From: Oscillospiraceae bacterium
GTDB taxonomy: Bacteria; Bacillota; Clostridia; Oscillospirales; Oscillospiraceae
Assembly: GCA_015068065.1 (NCBI GenBank)
Contig: SVLE01000008.1
Location: forward strand, 1 to 56,506
Length of the DNA stretch: 56,506 bases
Reading direction: 5' to 3'
Under the pieces are notes generated by a model. That model had not been told where the DNA came from. It made no database searches and saw nothing but the letters and a program-made list of their open reading frames with translations. Shown piece by piece: positions 14,764 to 22,508 of this stretch (position 1 is its first letter; each line of letters opens with the position of its first letter). A program made the position numbers and the translations under genes.

Positions 14764-15435
14764 TTATCCATAAATTCGGCAAACCGCGTATTTGGAAAAC
14801 GCGGCGGTGCGCCGTCCGTCAAGCTGTACGATGTCCCGAATAACTGAGGGCAGGAATTCATCCCACTTCACTTCCAGAATGATGGGGGCGCTGCCTGCCG
14901 GGATGGTGACGCAGTCCGGATTTAAGAAATCCGTGCAGTTCAGCCCGGTGCGAATGTCGTAGTCCAGCGTGACCCGCACATTTCCGGGGGGGTGAACGAA
15001 AGGTTCCCGGGTGTAGTCCACGATGGTTTTTGGCCGCAGGCCTTGGGACAGCATTTTGGAATACAGTTCCTGTATCAGTGGCCGACCGGACTGCAGCATC
15101 CAGTCCAAGTCTCCATCTATGATGGCCTGGGCCTCCTGCGCCGTCAGTGCCGCGCTGCGCTTATTGCCCAACCCGTTCCACTTGCTCTTTTTCTCCAGAT
15201 GGATGAGTGAGGTGTCGTGGTTATAGTATCGGATGCGGAATTTCTCCCGGCAGTTGACACCGTCTATCTTTTCCCGCAGGGCCTTGTCGGACAGATTGTC
15301 AAAATAGAGGCTACGGATGAAGTATGAACCGCCCACTGCGTGAGGATCCGGCTGCATCACCGCTTTCAGCCGCTGCCGCAGCACAAGCAGATCTGCGTAA
15401 TTGATCTCATGCTTCCACTCATGACGAAAGTCCAA
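14764..15435 (-). CDS. VTC-domain polyphosphate polymerase
   Basis: 223 residues, almost entirely one VTC domain: RHEWKHEINYADL at the N terminus, YFIRSLYFDN, the basic stretch REKFRIRYYN, HLEKKSKWNG, then VTLDYDIRTG and the metal-binding ILEVKWDEFLP near the C terminus. The eukaryotic VTC4 domain makes polyphosphate from ATP inside the tunnel formed by these basic and acidic residues; bacterial versions are annotated as polyphosphate polymerases. The gene starts the VTC-DUF4956-CotH operon and is divergent from a two-component system whose likely binding motif lies between them. Cytoplasmic, perhaps docked to the DUF4956 membrane protein. Confidence 0.85.
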   Translation of the reverse strand: MDFRHEWKHEINYADLLVLRQRLKAVMQPDPHAVGGSYFIRSLYFDNLSDKALREKIDGVNCREKFRIRYYNHDTSLIHLEKKSKWNGLGNKRSAALTAQEAQAIIDGDLDWMLQSGRPLIQELYSKMLSQGLRPKTIVDYTREPFVHPPGNVRVTLDYDIRTGLNCTDFLNPDCVTIPAGSAPIILEVKWDEFLPSVIRDIVQLDGRRTAAFSKYAVCRIYG

Positions 15436-15487
15436 GCTGTATCACTCCTTCCTGTGTTTGTTTGCACCGTTAGGATATAATACGAGG

Positions 15488-15504
15488 CTGAACTATCACT
15501 GAAA
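15488..15504 (-). promoter_or_regulatory. TTTCAG direct-repeat motif upstream of the VTC operon
   Basis: Read on the minus strand: TTTCAGTGATAGTTCAG, two TTCAG half-sites 11 bp apart. It lies about 55 bp upstream of the VTC gene, just before a TATTAT-like -10. The same motif occurs at 15545-15561 and 17570-17586. The 11-bp period is typical of OmpR-family regulators. Confidence 0.7.
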
Positions 15505-15544
15505 ATTCCGCCAGTTCTTTTGTGAACGGTTTGTAAAATTTCTT

Positions 15545-15580
15545 TTTCAGCGATGTTTCAGCCTTTGGATGTATTATAAT
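15545..15580 (+). promoter_or_regulatory. Promoter of the two-component system with TTTCAG motif
   Basis: TTTCAGCGATGTTTCAG at 15545-15561, then TATAAT at 15575-15580. The second half-site covers the place of a -35 box, which is otherwise poor, so activation by a bound regulator is likely. It suggests autoregulation. Confidence 0.7.
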
Positions 15581-15621
15581 GTCGATGCAACAGATCTTCT
15601 TCACAGGCAAGGAGTGAAATC

Positions 15622-16296
15622 ATGAAGATTTTGATTATAGAAGATGAAAAACTGCTGGCCGATTCCCTGAAAACCCTTTTGGAAACGAAGGGGTTCGAGG
15701 CGGAAGTGGTCTATGACGGCGAGGATGGCGCGGAGTACGCCGAGACCGGCATTTACGACCTGCTCATCATGGATGTGATGATGCCCAAGCTCAACGGCTA
15801 TCAGGTGGCCCGTCAGGTACGCGCCAACCGGGTCACGACCCCCATTCTGATGCTGACCGCCAAGGGAGAGGTGCAGGACCGCATTGAAGGGCTGAATGCC
15901 GGAGCGGACTATTACTTAACGAAGCCCTTTGATAATCAGGAACTGCTGGCCTGCATCAACGCCCTCCTGCGTCGGCAGGGCGCACAGGTGGACATCCTTC
16001 AGTACGGCAATACCACGCTGGATCTGACCGGTTATGTACTCAGCACGGAGAAAAGCAGCATCCGTCTTTCCAAAAAAGAGTTCGATGTGATGCGCCGCCT
16101 GATGCAGTTTCAGGGCCGCAGCATCCGCAAGGATGTTCTGCTGACCCAGGTGTGGGGATTCGATTCCAGCGCCACAGAAAACAATGTAGAGGCCTATATA
16201 GGCTTTCTGCGCAAGAAGCTCCAAAGCATTGGCTCGGATTTGAAAATCGAGTCCATTCGGCTGCTGGGGTATCATCTGGAGGTGATGGAAGCATGA
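15622..16296 (+). CDS. OmpR/PhoB-family response regulator
   Basis: 224 residues. The receiver domain has IEDE near residue 6, the phospho-acceptor D51 in LLIMDVMMP, the T/S in MLTAK and the lysine in LTKPF. A C-terminal winged helix follows (SIRLSKKEFDVMRRLMQFQG, then NNVEAYIGFLRKKL). It overlaps the start of the histidine kinase gene by 4 bp. The likely DNA target is the TTTCAG direct repeat found three times around this locus, which would place the VTC-CotH operon, its own operon and the following ABC exporter under its control; that target assignment is inference. Confidence 0.93.
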   Translation: MKILIIEDEKLLADSLKTLLETKGFEAEVVYDGEDGAEYAETGIYDLLIMDVMMPKLNGYQVARQVRANRVTTPILMLTAKGEVQDRIEGLNAGADYYLTKPFDNQELLACINALLRRQGAQVDILQYGNTTLDLTGYVLSTEKSSIRLSKKEFDVMRRLMQFQGRSIRKDVLLTQVWGFDSSATENNVEAYIGFLRKKLQSIGSDLKIESIRLLGYHLEVMEA

Positions 16297-17507
16297 TCAA
16301 GCGGTTACGTATCAAGTTCGTCTGCATCAATATGACCATCGTCACAGTTATGCTTTGCGTCATCTTTGGCCTTGTCCTCCATTTTACCAGCAGCGGTATG
16401 GAGAAAGACAGTTTTGAAATGATGCACGCGGTGGCCATGAATCCCCACCAGTTGGGTATCCCCGGCAAGCATGGTCCAGGCACTCAGCTCCCACATTTTA
16501 TTCTTCAATCCAACCCCGGAGGAGAATGGACGGTTTCCGGCAGCGGCAACTTTGACCTGACAGACACCGCCATGCTGTCAGAACTGATCCGGCTTTCTTC
16601 TATGCAAAAAGTCGGTGTTTTGAAGGAGTACGGCCTTCGCTTCGTGCGTGTGGCAACGCCGACTGCTCAGCGTATCGTATTTGCAGATATGTCCCGCGAA
16701 ACCGGTATTATGAATGACCTGCTACAAAACTGCCTGCTGATTGGTGCGGTGAGTTTCATTGCCTTTTTGATCATCAGCATCCTACTGGCCCACTGGGCAG
16801 TCAAACCGGTGGCGGTAGCCTGGGAACAGCAGCGGCAGTTTGTGGCCGATGCCTCCCATGAACTGAAGACCCCGCTGACGGTGATCCTCAGCAATGCCCA
16901 GATGCTCGCGGGGAATGGAGATGACCCAGAACTGCGGGATAAGTTGACAGGTAACATTCTGACCGTGTCCCAGCAGATGAAGGATCTGGTGGGAAAGCTG
17001 CTGAACTCTGCTCAGGTGGATCAGGGCATTGGCGCTGTGGAATTTTCTGCGCTCGATCTCAGTGAAACGGTTTTCAGTGCCATACTGCCCTTTGACTCCA
17101 TTTTCTACGAGCAGGAAAAGGAATTGGACAGCGAGATTGAAGATGGCATCCGGGTGTGGGGCAGCCAGTCGCATCTGGTGCAGGTGGTGGATATTCTGCT
17201 GGACAACGCACAGAAGTACAGCAGCGAGCGTGGTCGCACATGGGTCACGCTGAAACGGCCGGGCGCAAAGCATTGTCTGCTGACGGTAGCCAGCGAGGGG
17301 GTACCCATGTCTGCCAAAGAACTGAAAGACATCTTTAAACGCTTCTATCGTGCCGATGCCGCACGGGAACGGACAGGCAGTTACGGCCTGGGCCTCTCTA
17401 TCGCAGAGGGCATCGTAAAAGCTCACAAGGGAAAAATATGGGCTGATAGCAAGGGCGGCATCAACACCTTTACTGTCCAACTGCCCACCACAACTGAAAA
17501 AGTATAA
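16293..17507 (+). CDS. Sensor histidine kinase
   Basis: 404 residues from the ATG at 16293, coupled to the response-regulator gene by ATGA. Membrane helices at about 10-31 and 147-168 enclose an extracytoplasmic sensor of about 115 residues. After a short linker comes the HisKA box with the phosphorylated histidine near residue 189 (DASHELKTPLTVILSN), followed by the HATPase domain (N-box LLDNAQKYS; RTGSYGLGLSIAEGI). The HAMP region is very short. The ligand is unknown; the neighbours suggest envelope, phosphate or polyphosphate-related stress. A terminator hairpin follows directly. Confidence 0.92.
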   Translation: MIKRLRIKFVCINMTIVTVMLCVIFGLVLHFTSSGMEKDSFEMMHAVAMNPHQLGIPGKHGPGTQLPHFILQSNPGGEWTVSGSGNFDLTDTAMLSELIRLSSMQKVGVLKEYGLRFVRVATPTAQRIVFADMSRETGIMNDLLQNCLLIGAVSFIAFLIISILLAHWAVKPVAVAWEQQRQFVADASHELKTPLTVILSNAQMLAGNGDDPELRDKLTGNILTVSQQMKDLVGKLLNSAQVDQGIGAVEFSALDLSETVFSAILPFDSIFYEQEKELDSEIEDGIRVWGSQSHLVQVVDILLDNAQKYSSERGRTWVTLKRPGAKHCLLTVASEGVPMSAKELKDIFKRFYRADAARERTGSYGLGLSIAEGIVKAHKGKIWADSKGGINTFTVQLPTTTEKV

Positions 17508-17512
17508 AAGTA

Positions 17513-17544
17513 GGGAGCGAACTGCACGACTGTAGTTCGCTCCC
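17513..17544 (+). terminator. Terminator after the histidine kinase
   Basis: GGGAGCGAACT and complement AGTTCGCTCCC separated by 10 nt, then ATTCTTT. It ends the two-component operon before the ABC exporter promoter region. Confidence 0.75.
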
Positions 17545-17569
17545 ATTCTTTACAAAGGTTTCATAAATT

Positions 17570-17602
17570 TTTCAGTGATGCTTCAGTTCAGGGTGTTAGA
17601 GT
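17570..17602 (+). promoter_or_regulatory. TTTCAG motif and weak promoter of the ABC exporter operon
   Basis: TTTCAGTGATGCTTCAG at 17570-17586, preceded by TTTCATAAATTT, which also resembles the segment upstream of the two-component promoter. The following -10-like TAGAGT (17597-17602) is poor, fitting an activated promoter. Confidence 0.65.
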
Positions 17603-17633
17603 AAGGCAGCAAGTCTCATGAAGGAGGTCCATT

Positions 17634-18611
17634 ATGATTTCAGTTGAACACTTGACGAAATGTTATGGTGATTTCACGGCGGTGGATGATCTGTCCTTTG
17701 AGATTGGTGAAGGCCATGTCTACGGCTTCCTTGGTCCCAATGGAGCGGGTAAATCCACCACCATGAACATCATGACAGGCTGCCTCTCGGCAACGGCAGG
17801 CCATGTTCGTATCGACGGATACGATATTTTCGACGAGCCGGACAAGGCCAAGAAACTCATCGGCTACCTGCCGGAGCATCCGCCCCTGTATATGAACGAG
17901 ACACCGCTGGAGTATCTCACCTTTGTGGGTGAGGCCAAGGGGCTGCGGGGCGAGGAATTGAAGCGGCAGATCGACGAGGTCATCGACCTGACCAGGATCG
18001 AGCATATGAAGCACCGCCGCATTTCCGCTCTCTCCAAGGGCTATAAGCAGCGTGTGGGTATCGCACAAGCCCTGCTGGGAAATCCCAAAGTCATCATTCT
18101 GGATGAGCCCACGGTTGGCCTTGACCCCATCCAGATCATTGAGATCCGTGACCTCATCAGGGAGCTGGGCAAGAACCACACCGTCATTTTCAGCTCCCAT
18201 ATTCTTTCCGAGGTGCAGGCCATCTGTGACCAGATCCTGATGATCGCCCACGGCAAGCTGGTGGCCTTTGATGATCCGCAGAATTTGGAAAAGACGCTGC
18301 TGTCTCCCAATGAGATCACCCTGACCACCGACGCCACCGAGGGAGAGTTGAGCGACATCTTGTCCGGCGTGGAACATATCGCTGAACTTTCCACCGGCAT
18401 TGCGGAAGAGAAATGGACCGTTGCCCATATCAAGACCGACCACAAGAATATCTATGACCTGTCCCGCGCGGTGTTCCTGGCCTTTTCCAAGAGCGGTAAA
18501 GTGATTTTGGAAATGAGTCTGAAGAAAGGCACCCTGGAGGATATCTTCATTGAATTGTCCGAGGCGGAGCCTGCCCCGAGCAGAGAGGAAAGCGAGGTGG
18601 AGGAAGTATGA
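17634..18611 (+). CDS. ABC transporter ATP-binding protein (GldA type)
   Basis: 325 residues with AAGGAGGTCC upstream of the ATG. Walker A GPNGAGKST near residue 41, the signature LSKGYKQRVGIAQALLG, and Walker B VIILDEPTVGLDP followed by the SSHIL switch histidine. About 100 residues after the ATPase form a C-terminal regulatory extension. It resembles the GldA-like ATPase of Gld-type exporters and starts a four-gene operon in which every junction overlaps. It should energise the permease encoded next in exporting or arranging a surface component. Confidence 0.92.
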   Translation: MISVEHLTKCYGDFTAVDDLSFEIGEGHVYGFLGPNGAGKSTTMNIMTGCLSATAGHVRIDGYDIFDEPDKAKKLIGYLPEHPPLYMNETPLEYLTFVGEAKGLRGEELKRQIDEVIDLTRIEHMKHRRISALSKGYKQRVGIAQALLGNPKVIILDEPTVGLDPIQIIEIRDLIRELGKNHTVIFSSHILSEVQAICDQILMIAHGKLVAFDDPQNLEKTLLSPNEITLTTDATEGELSDILSGVEHIAELSTGIAEEKWTVAHIKTDHKNIYDLSRAVFLAFSKSGKVILEMSLKKGTLEDIFIELSEAEPAPSREESEVEEV

Positions 18612-19471
18612 TCGCGGTATTGAAGCATGAACTGCGGACCTATTTCCGCTCTCTCACCGCTTATGTGTTCGGTGCGTTTTTGCTGCTGTTCATCGGTATC
18701 GGCTCTCTGCTGTATAACCTGCAAATGGCCGTCAGCAACTTTGAATTTGTTTTGAGCTTCAGCTGTCTGGTTTTCGTGGTCATCGTTCCTATCCTGACCA
18801 TGCGCGTCATCGCAGAGGAACGGAAGCAGAAAACAGACCAGCTGCTCTACTCTCTGCCCATCACCACCACACAGGTGATTCTGGGCAAGTATTTGGCTCT
18901 GCTGGTGGTCTATTTGATCCCGTTGGCCATCGTCAGTGTTTATCCGCTGATCTTCTCCAAGTACGGCGACGTGTACCTGCTGACCGCCTACGGCTCCATT
19001 TTCGCCTTCTTTGTGCTGGGTGCGGCGCTGATCGCTCTGGGTGTGTTCATTTCCTCGCTGACGGAAAATCAGGGTTTTGCCGCCGGTATCGGCATTGCGG
19101 CCATCCTGCTGAACTATTACAGCGTCACCCTGTCCGAAAGCGTATCGTCCACGGCATTCGGCAGCATCATCGCTCTGGCGGTCCTGCTGATCGCCCTGTG
19201 GTTTGTGATCCGCCACCTGACCCGCAACGAAAAGCTGGCATGGGGCGTCTGCATTCCCCTGTACGCCGCCATTATGATCACATCCTGGGTGGACTATACC
19301 AAGTTTGAGGGGTTACTGCCCAAGATCATGAACGCGCTTTCACTCTTTGAACGCTTCTGTGTTTTTGTCAACGGCGTATTCGACCTGACAGGCATTGTGT
19401 ACTATGTGAGCGTGATTGCGTTCTTCCTGTTCCTGTCGGTCCAGTCTCTTGAGAAACGGAGGTACAACTGA
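18608..19471 (+). CDS. ABC-2 type permease (GldF type)
   Basis: 287 residues with six predicted membrane helices, starting LKHELRTYFRSLTAYVFGAF and containing the cytoplasmic loop MRVIAEERKQKTDQLLYSLP typical of ABC-2 permeases of the gliding-type family. The start overlaps the ATPase stop by 4 bp and the stop overlaps the next start by 1 bp, which implies coupled, stoichiometric expression. It would form the membrane channel with the ATPase encoded upstream and the GldG-like protein encoded downstream. Confidence 0.9.
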   Translation: MIAVLKHELRTYFRSLTAYVFGAFLLLFIGIGSLLYNLQMAVSNFEFVLSFSCLVFVVIVPILTMRVIAEERKQKTDQLLYSLPITTTQVILGKYLALLVVYLIPLAIVSVYPLIFSKYGDVYLLTAYGSIFAFFVLGAALIALGVFISSLTENQGFAAGIGIAAILLNYYSVTLSESVSSTAFGSIIALAVLLIALWFVIRHLTRNEKLAWGVCIPLYAAIMITSWVDYTKFEGLLPKIMNALSLFERFCVFVNGVFDLTGIVYYVSVIAFFLFLSVQSLEKRRYN

Positions 19472-20925
19472 TGAGCAAACTGAAAAACCTCCTGTCTTCC
19501 GGAAACGAAAGAAATCGCCAGTCCACCAGGGGCGGCTCTTACTCTCTGGCCATGACCGCTGTGGTGCTGGCCATCGTGGTAGTGGTCAATATCTTTGCCT
19601 CTGTGCTGCCCACCAGCCTGACCAAATTTGACATTTCTTCCTCCAAACTCTATTCCATCACCAGCAACACCAAGGTAGTGGTCAATGCCTTGCAGCAGGA
19701 CGTGACCATTTACTGGATCGTCCAGTCCGGCGCGGAGGATCAGGTCATTGAGAACCTGCTGGGCAAGTATGAAAGTCTTTCCGATCACATCAAGGTCGTG
19801 AAGAAAAATCCCGACGTCTATCCCACCTTTGCCGAGCAGTACACCGATGATTACGTTCAGAACAACAGCCTTGTGGTGGAGTGCGGCGACAAATACCGCT
19901 ACATCGGCCTTGAGGATATCTATATCGGTGAGATCAATATGTATTCCGGCACCTATGATGCCGACAGCTTTGACGGCGAAGGCGCGCTTACCTCCGCCAT
20001 CGACTATGTGACCAGCGAGGAATACCCCCGGGTCTATCTGCTGGAGGGCCACGGCGAGGCGGAGCTGCCCGCTGACTTTGCTGAGCAGATCGAGAAGGAA
20101 AATATGGAGACCCAGACCCTGTCCCTGCTGACGGTGGATGACGTCCCGGAAGAGGCCGACTGTATCATCATCTATGCCCCCCAGAGCGACATTTCCGCAG
20201 AGGAAAAAGAGATGCTGGCTGATTATGTGTCCGCCGGCGGCAAACTGTTTGTCAGCGCCGGCCCTGTGGAGGATGGCATTCTGGAAAATCTGTATAGCCT
20301 GCTGGGCGATTACGGCGTGACCGCCAACGAAGGCATCGTAGTTGACAGCGACCGTGAGCATTACGCTCTGGGCGCACCTCTTGTCCTGATTCCCGACATG
20401 GCAAGCAGCTCTGTCACCGATTCTCTCATCGAAGAAAACTACTACACCATCATGCCTGTTGCATTGGGCCTGACCAACGAGGGGTACAGCAGCAAGGGCA
20501 CTGTGACCGATCTGCTGACTACCTCCTATATGTCCTTCAGCAAGGCAGCCGGATATGATCTTGCCACCTATGACTATGAAGAGGGTGACATTGAAGGCCC
20601 CTTCTCCGTGGCCGTTTCCGTGGAGGACAACAGCGGCGGAAAGATCTACTGGTTCACTTCCGATCAGTTCCTGGAGGCACAGTATAATTCCTTCTCCTCC
20701 GGTTCCAACATGGATCTGGCTATGAATGCCCTGTCTGACCTGATCGGCGAGAGCGAAGCCATGGCCATCCGCAGCAAGTCCCTGAACTACAACTACCTGA
20801 CCATCACGGACGCCACGTCCTCTCTGCTGAAGGTCCTGATGATCGGCGTGTTCCCGCTGGCCTATCTGGGCGCGGGCATCTGCGTCATTCTCAGTCGAAA
20901 GAAGGTGCAAAATGAAACGTTCTAA
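19471..20925 (+). CDS. GldG-family ABC transporter accessory protein
   Basis: 484 residues. An N-terminal membrane segment (MTAVVLAIVVVVNIFASVLP) is followed by a large extracytoplasmic domain with the GldG-like opening FDISSSKLYSITSNTK, an ATPase-less GATase-like core (ITSAIDYVTSEEYPRVYLL-type segment, then EEADCIIIYAPQSD and MLADYVSAGGKLFVSAGP), and a C-terminal helix (VLMIGVFPLAYLGAGICVIL). Gld-type exporters use such a protein as the extracytoplasmic partner. It overlaps the DUF4340 gene by 14 bp. Confidence 0.87.
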   Translation: MSKLKNLLSSGNERNRQSTRGGSYSLAMTAVVLAIVVVVNIFASVLPTSLTKFDISSSKLYSITSNTKVVVNALQQDVTIYWIVQSGAEDQVIENLLGKYESLSDHIKVVKKNPDVYPTFAEQYTDDYVQNNSLVVECGDKYRYIGLEDIYIGEINMYSGTYDADSFDGEGALTSAIDYVTSEEYPRVYLLEGHGEAELPADFAEQIEKENMETQTLSLLTVDDVPEEADCIIIYAPQSDISAEEKEMLADYVSAGGKLFVSAGPVEDGILENLYSLLGDYGVTANEGIVVDSDREHYALGAPLVLIPDMASSSVTDSLIEENYYTIMPVALGLTNEGYSSKGTVTDLLTTSYMSFSKAAGYDLATYDYEEGDIEGPFSVAVSVEDNSGGKIYWFTSDQFLEAQYNSFSSGSNMDLAMNALSDLIGESEAMAIRSKSLNYNYLTITDATSSLLKVLMIGVFPLAYLGAGICVILSRKKVQNETF

Positions 20926-22327
20926 ACGGCTTTTCGCCCTGCTGGGCGTTTTAGTGGTTGCCTGCGTTGCTACCATCCTGGTCACGCAGATGGAGGAAGA
21001 CAAAGAGCAGATCAAGGCCACCGGCGAGATCGTACTGGAAGTGGACAGTAATGACGTCCAGTCCCTCAGTTGGGAGTATGGGGAAACCTCGCTGGCCTTC
21101 CACAAGGATGAAGCATGGATCTATGACGAGGACGAGGCGTTCCCCGTGGACGAAGAGCAGATCCACGATATGCTGGAACAGTTTGAAGCTTTCGGTGTCT
21201 CTTTCATCATCGAGGAAGTAAGCGACTACGATATGTATGGGCTGGACGATCCTGAGTGCGTCATCAATTTTGCAACAGCGGAGCAGTCCTATACCGTGGA
21301 AGTGGGCAACTTCAGCAATATGGATGAGGAGCGCTATATTTCCATCGGTGACGGCAATGTGTATCTGGCAAAGGTCGATCCTCTGGAAGAGTTTGACGCC
21401 GTGCTGGACGATATGATCAAGCATGACGAAGATCTCTCTTATGAGCAGATCACCCAGATCAAGTTCGAAGGTGCGGAAAACTACACCATCTTCTACGAAG
21501 AGGAAAGTACCGCCACCTACTGTGCCGACGATGTGTACTTTACCGAGCAGAACGGTGAGGTTCTGCCTCTGGATACCGACCGGGTGGGCAGCTGGCTGGA
21601 ATCCCTCACCACGCTGAACCCCACCGATTATGTGACCTACAATGTCACGGATGAGGAACTGGAATCCTATGATCTGGTGGAGCCTGAGCTGACCATCACG
21701 GTGGATTACACCACTGAGGATGAGGACGGCAAGGAGATTTCCGATACCTTTGTGCTGTCCATCAGCCGAAATCCCGAGGAACTGGCTGCCGCCGAAGAGG
21801 CGGAAGCCAATGACGAGGAAGCGGAGGATGTCACCGCTTATGTCCGAATCGGTGAATCCCAGATCATTTACAAAGTCTCCGAGTATAACAGCAACAGCAT
21901 AAGAGCGGTTTCCTACAATGAACTGCGCCACCGCGAGGTACTGCCTGCCGACTTCGAGGATGTCTATCAGGTCGATGTAACTCTGGAAGGCGCTGATCAT
22001 ACCATCGCCGTGGACGGTGAGGAGGATGATCAGCGCATCTGGAAGTGCGGTGAGGAAGAAGTCGAGATCGATGATCTGCAGGATGCTCTGGAAACGCTGG
22101 ATGCGGAATACTCCAGCGATTTCATCACCGATAAGCCCTCCGGCAAGGAGGAGATCCGTCTGACCGTCTATCTGGACAATGAGAATCACCCCAAGGTGGA
22201 GATCGAACTGTACCGCCATGACGGCGAGGACTGCCTTGCCGTGGTGGATGGCGAGACCTTTGCTCTGGTCCCCCGCAGCGATGTGGTGGATCTGATTGAG
22301 GCGGTCAACGCTATCGTTTTGAACTGA
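20912..22327 (+). CDS. DUF4340 protein, last gene of the exporter operon
   Basis: 471 residues, acidic, with one N-terminal membrane anchor (LFALLGVLVVACVATILVT). The rest is extracytoplasmic and built from two or more similar domains (VQSLSWEYGETSLAFHKDEAW, GLDDPECVINF, later ELTITVDYT and DDLQDALETLDAEYSSDFI), matching DUF4340, which regularly follows GldG. There is one acidic low-complexity stretch (AAAEEAEANDEEAED). It is presumably a surface subunit of the exporter. Transcription probably ends in the repeat hairpin at 22428-22469. Confidence 0.87.
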   Translation: MKRSKRLFALLGVLVVACVATILVTQMEEDKEQIKATGEIVLEVDSNDVQSLSWEYGETSLAFHKDEAWIYDEDEAFPVDEEQIHDMLEQFEAFGVSFIIEEVSDYDMYGLDDPECVINFATAEQSYTVEVGNFSNMDEERYISIGDGNVYLAKVDPLEEFDAVLDDMIKHDEDLSYEQITQIKFEGAENYTIFYEEESTATYCADDVYFTEQNGEVLPLDTDRVGSWLESLTTLNPTDYVTYNVTDEELESYDLVEPELTITVDYTTEDEDGKEISDTFVLSISRNPEELAAAEEAEANDEEAEDVTAYVRIGESQIIYKVSEYNSNSIRAVSYNELRHREVLPADFEDVYQVDVTLEGADHTIAVDGEEDDQRIWKCGEEEVEIDDLQDALETLDAEYSSDFITDKPSGKEEIRLTVYLDNENHPKVEIELYRHDGEDCLAVVDGETFALVPRSDVVDLIEAVNAIVLN

Positions 22328-22377
22328 CATCACCGAATTTTCATTTAGAACAACATTGAATTTGAGTCGATAGACTA

Positions 22378-22498
22378 TACCCGCCCGCCTCCACCATTCA
22401 TTCTCACGTCCAGCGGGAAATTACAAAAATACGCCTCATGGTCAACCTTTGCTGGCCATGAGGCGTATTTGTTTGTGATAGGCAGGATCGGCATACAA
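22378..22498. repeat. Partial repeat copy E with conserved-loop hairpin
   Basis: Matches the right-centre part of copy A almost base for base: CCGCCTCCACCATTCATTCT, then GGGAAATTACA, the hairpin 22428-22469 (17-bp stem, loop ACCTTTGC) and TTTGTTTGTGATAGGCAGGA. The left half and the far-right module are missing. It lies between the convergent exporter operon and rsmF and probably serves as their terminator. Confidence 0.85.
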
Positions 22499-22508
22499 CG
22501 CAAACTTC

